Shown here: positions 6,215 through 6,639 of the stretch, one piece after another | Position numbering within the stretch: the first letter of the stretch is position 1 | How the letters are laid out: the number at the start of each line of letters is the position of its first letter | NCBI GenBank assembly: GCA_013203755.1 | Contig: JABMPI010000064.1 | Coordinates: 1-6,639, forward strand | Length of the DNA stretch: 6,639 nt | Source of the DNA: Bacteroidota bacterium | GTDB taxonomy: Bacteria; Bacteroidota; Bacteroidia; Bacteroidales; Prolixibacteraceae | Reading direction: 5' to 3' | Position numbers and translations under genes: made by a program | The notes under the pieces: model-generated | What the model was told of the DNA's origin: nothing | Database searches by the model: none | What the model saw: the letters and a program-made list of their open reading frames with translations, nothing else

Positions 6215-6361
6215 TTAATATGGTTTTAATTCCACCAAAACTAAACATAATCCCAAAAAAATCATAACATATTACGACCAAAAAACCAACATCCCAACTT
6301 TTCTATACCAGCCGCTCGTTCGGCAGCCGCGGAACCACATTAACCGAAGCCTTTAACGGGC
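6215..6361. other. Gene start region of the DUF262 gene and unassigned DNA
   Basis: Positions 6215-6300 are AT-rich and probably hold the minus-strand promoter of the DUF262 gene. From about 6301 the composition turns GC-richer, as in the glycosidase remnant that follows. Frame 1 from 6301 is open to a TGA at 6415-6417, but its product (FYTSRSFGSRGTTL and onward) was not recognised. This may be decayed sequence from the missing part of the glycosidase or an unrelated fragment. Confidence 0.4.
6236..6243 (-). promoter_or_regulatory. Candidate Bacteroidota -7 box for the DUF262 gene
   Basis: Read on the minus strand this is TAGTTTTG, an exact match to the Bacteroidota -7 consensus TAnnTTTG, 21 nt before the ATG. 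A TTTG at 6254-6257 is only 10 nt upstream, closer than the usual 19-21 nt to the -33 element, so the match is partial. An eight-base degenerate box is expected by chance fairly often in such AT-rich DNA. Confidence 0.3.
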
Positions 6362-6639
6362 TACTGCAAAGCATACGTGAACCGGTTTTTTTGGGTATCT
6401 GCCGCACATATCACTGAAATAATTCCGGATACATGGTGAAAGAGACTCTTTTAAAGGTGATGAAAAAGGACAAAATGCAGCTTTGTTATGTTTTGGTTTG
6501 GCGAAACGATACCCATAGCGCCACGCATTATTACGCTCCATTCCCGGAACAAGTTAGCATACGAAACGTTATGGAGTTTTATAATGATCCGTACACTCTT
6601 TTCGAGCAGAATTTAATGAATATACTCAAACCAAATAGC
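6362..6639 (+). pseudogene. GH26 (beta-mannanase-type) C-terminal remnant, frameshifted
   Basis: The 3' part in frame 1 reads QLCYVLVWRNDTHS, then HYYAPFPEQ and EFYNDPYTLFEQNL. This is the characteristic end of glycoside hydrolase family 26 enzymes (the YVLVWRN strand, the PYP/PFP loop and the FY-DP-TLF helix), mostly mannanases. Just upstream, frame 2 reads EIIPDTW and hits TGA at 6437-6439. Restoring one G (TGGTGG for TGGTG) joins the two as IPDTWWKETLL, as expected in GH26, so a one-base deletion broke the frame near 6436-6439. Further upstream the frame (YCKAYVNRFFWVSAAH) is only doubtfully GH26, and the catalytic domain (usually about 300 residues) is absent, its place taken by the DUF262 gene region. 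The frame is still open at the window edge, so the true stop lies beyond it. An ATG-led frame from 6433 exists but is unlikely to be a real gene. Confidence 0.7.

Noticed and set aside
6353..6541. 62-residue minus-strand frame over the right-hand region
   Set aside because: It lies opposite the recognisable GH26 remnant, has no recognisable motif, and is best explained as an antisense shadow.
190..6630. The 11-mer ATATACTCAAA at 190-200 and again at 6620-6630 as flanking repeats of an element
   Set aside because: Eleven AT-rich bases with no extension on either side; the second copy lies inside the GH26 C-terminal coding sequence.
1..6639. CRISPR array, tRNA or rRNA gene
   Set aside because: No regularly spaced short repeats and no tRNA or rRNA signature were seen when reading the noncoding stretches of the window.

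Overview
The window looks like Bacteroidota DNA, probably a polysaccharide-degrading member of the Bacteroidia; I cannot place it more precisely. The pointers are a DUF5916/CBM9-like outer-membrane protein, the tail of a GH26 mannanase-type glycosidase, and AT-rich leaders without Shine-Dalgarno sequences ahead of the three large genes.

Layout. Positions 1-500 contain no convincing complete gene: a possible gene end (1-60), a clear rho-independent terminator (63-84), AT-rich DNA, a strong 12-bp hairpin (206-233), and two short palindromes just before the first gene. Positions 501-4016 form a likely two-gene + strand operon: a Gfo/Idh/MocA-type NAD(P)-dependent sugar oxidoreductase with a GTG start, then, after 9 nt, a secreted 822-residue DUF5916 protein. 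Together with the GH26 remnant at the right edge this suggests a carbohydrate-use neighbourhood, but no substrate can be read from the sequence.

From about 4050 to the right edge the window reads as an accessory patch. Two ~120-bp imperfect direct repeats (4067-4186 and 4533-4651, about 93% identical by hand alignment) bracket a single 69-residue gene whose product is about 23% Cys+His and which, unlike the large genes, has a textbook Shine-Dalgarno. The left repeat reads in one frame like the decayed C-terminus of a tyrosine recombinase (an LRHxMAT-type motif), so the repeat-gene-repeat unit may be an integrated or duplicated cassette. Convergent to it lies an AT-rich 510-residue DUF262 protein (6214-4682, minus strand). 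It has the DGQQR core of the GmrSD/SspE-type defence nucleotidases, but in place of an HNH (DUF1524) domain its C-terminus carries an R-x4-H motif like that of HEPN ribonucleases. Finally, 6362-6639 holds a frameshifted, 5'-truncated GH26 C-terminus.

The most interesting material is the DUF262-HEPN-like protein as a candidate single-gene defence effector, and the small Cys/His-rich gene between integrase-like repeats. All family assignments were made by eye, without database searches.
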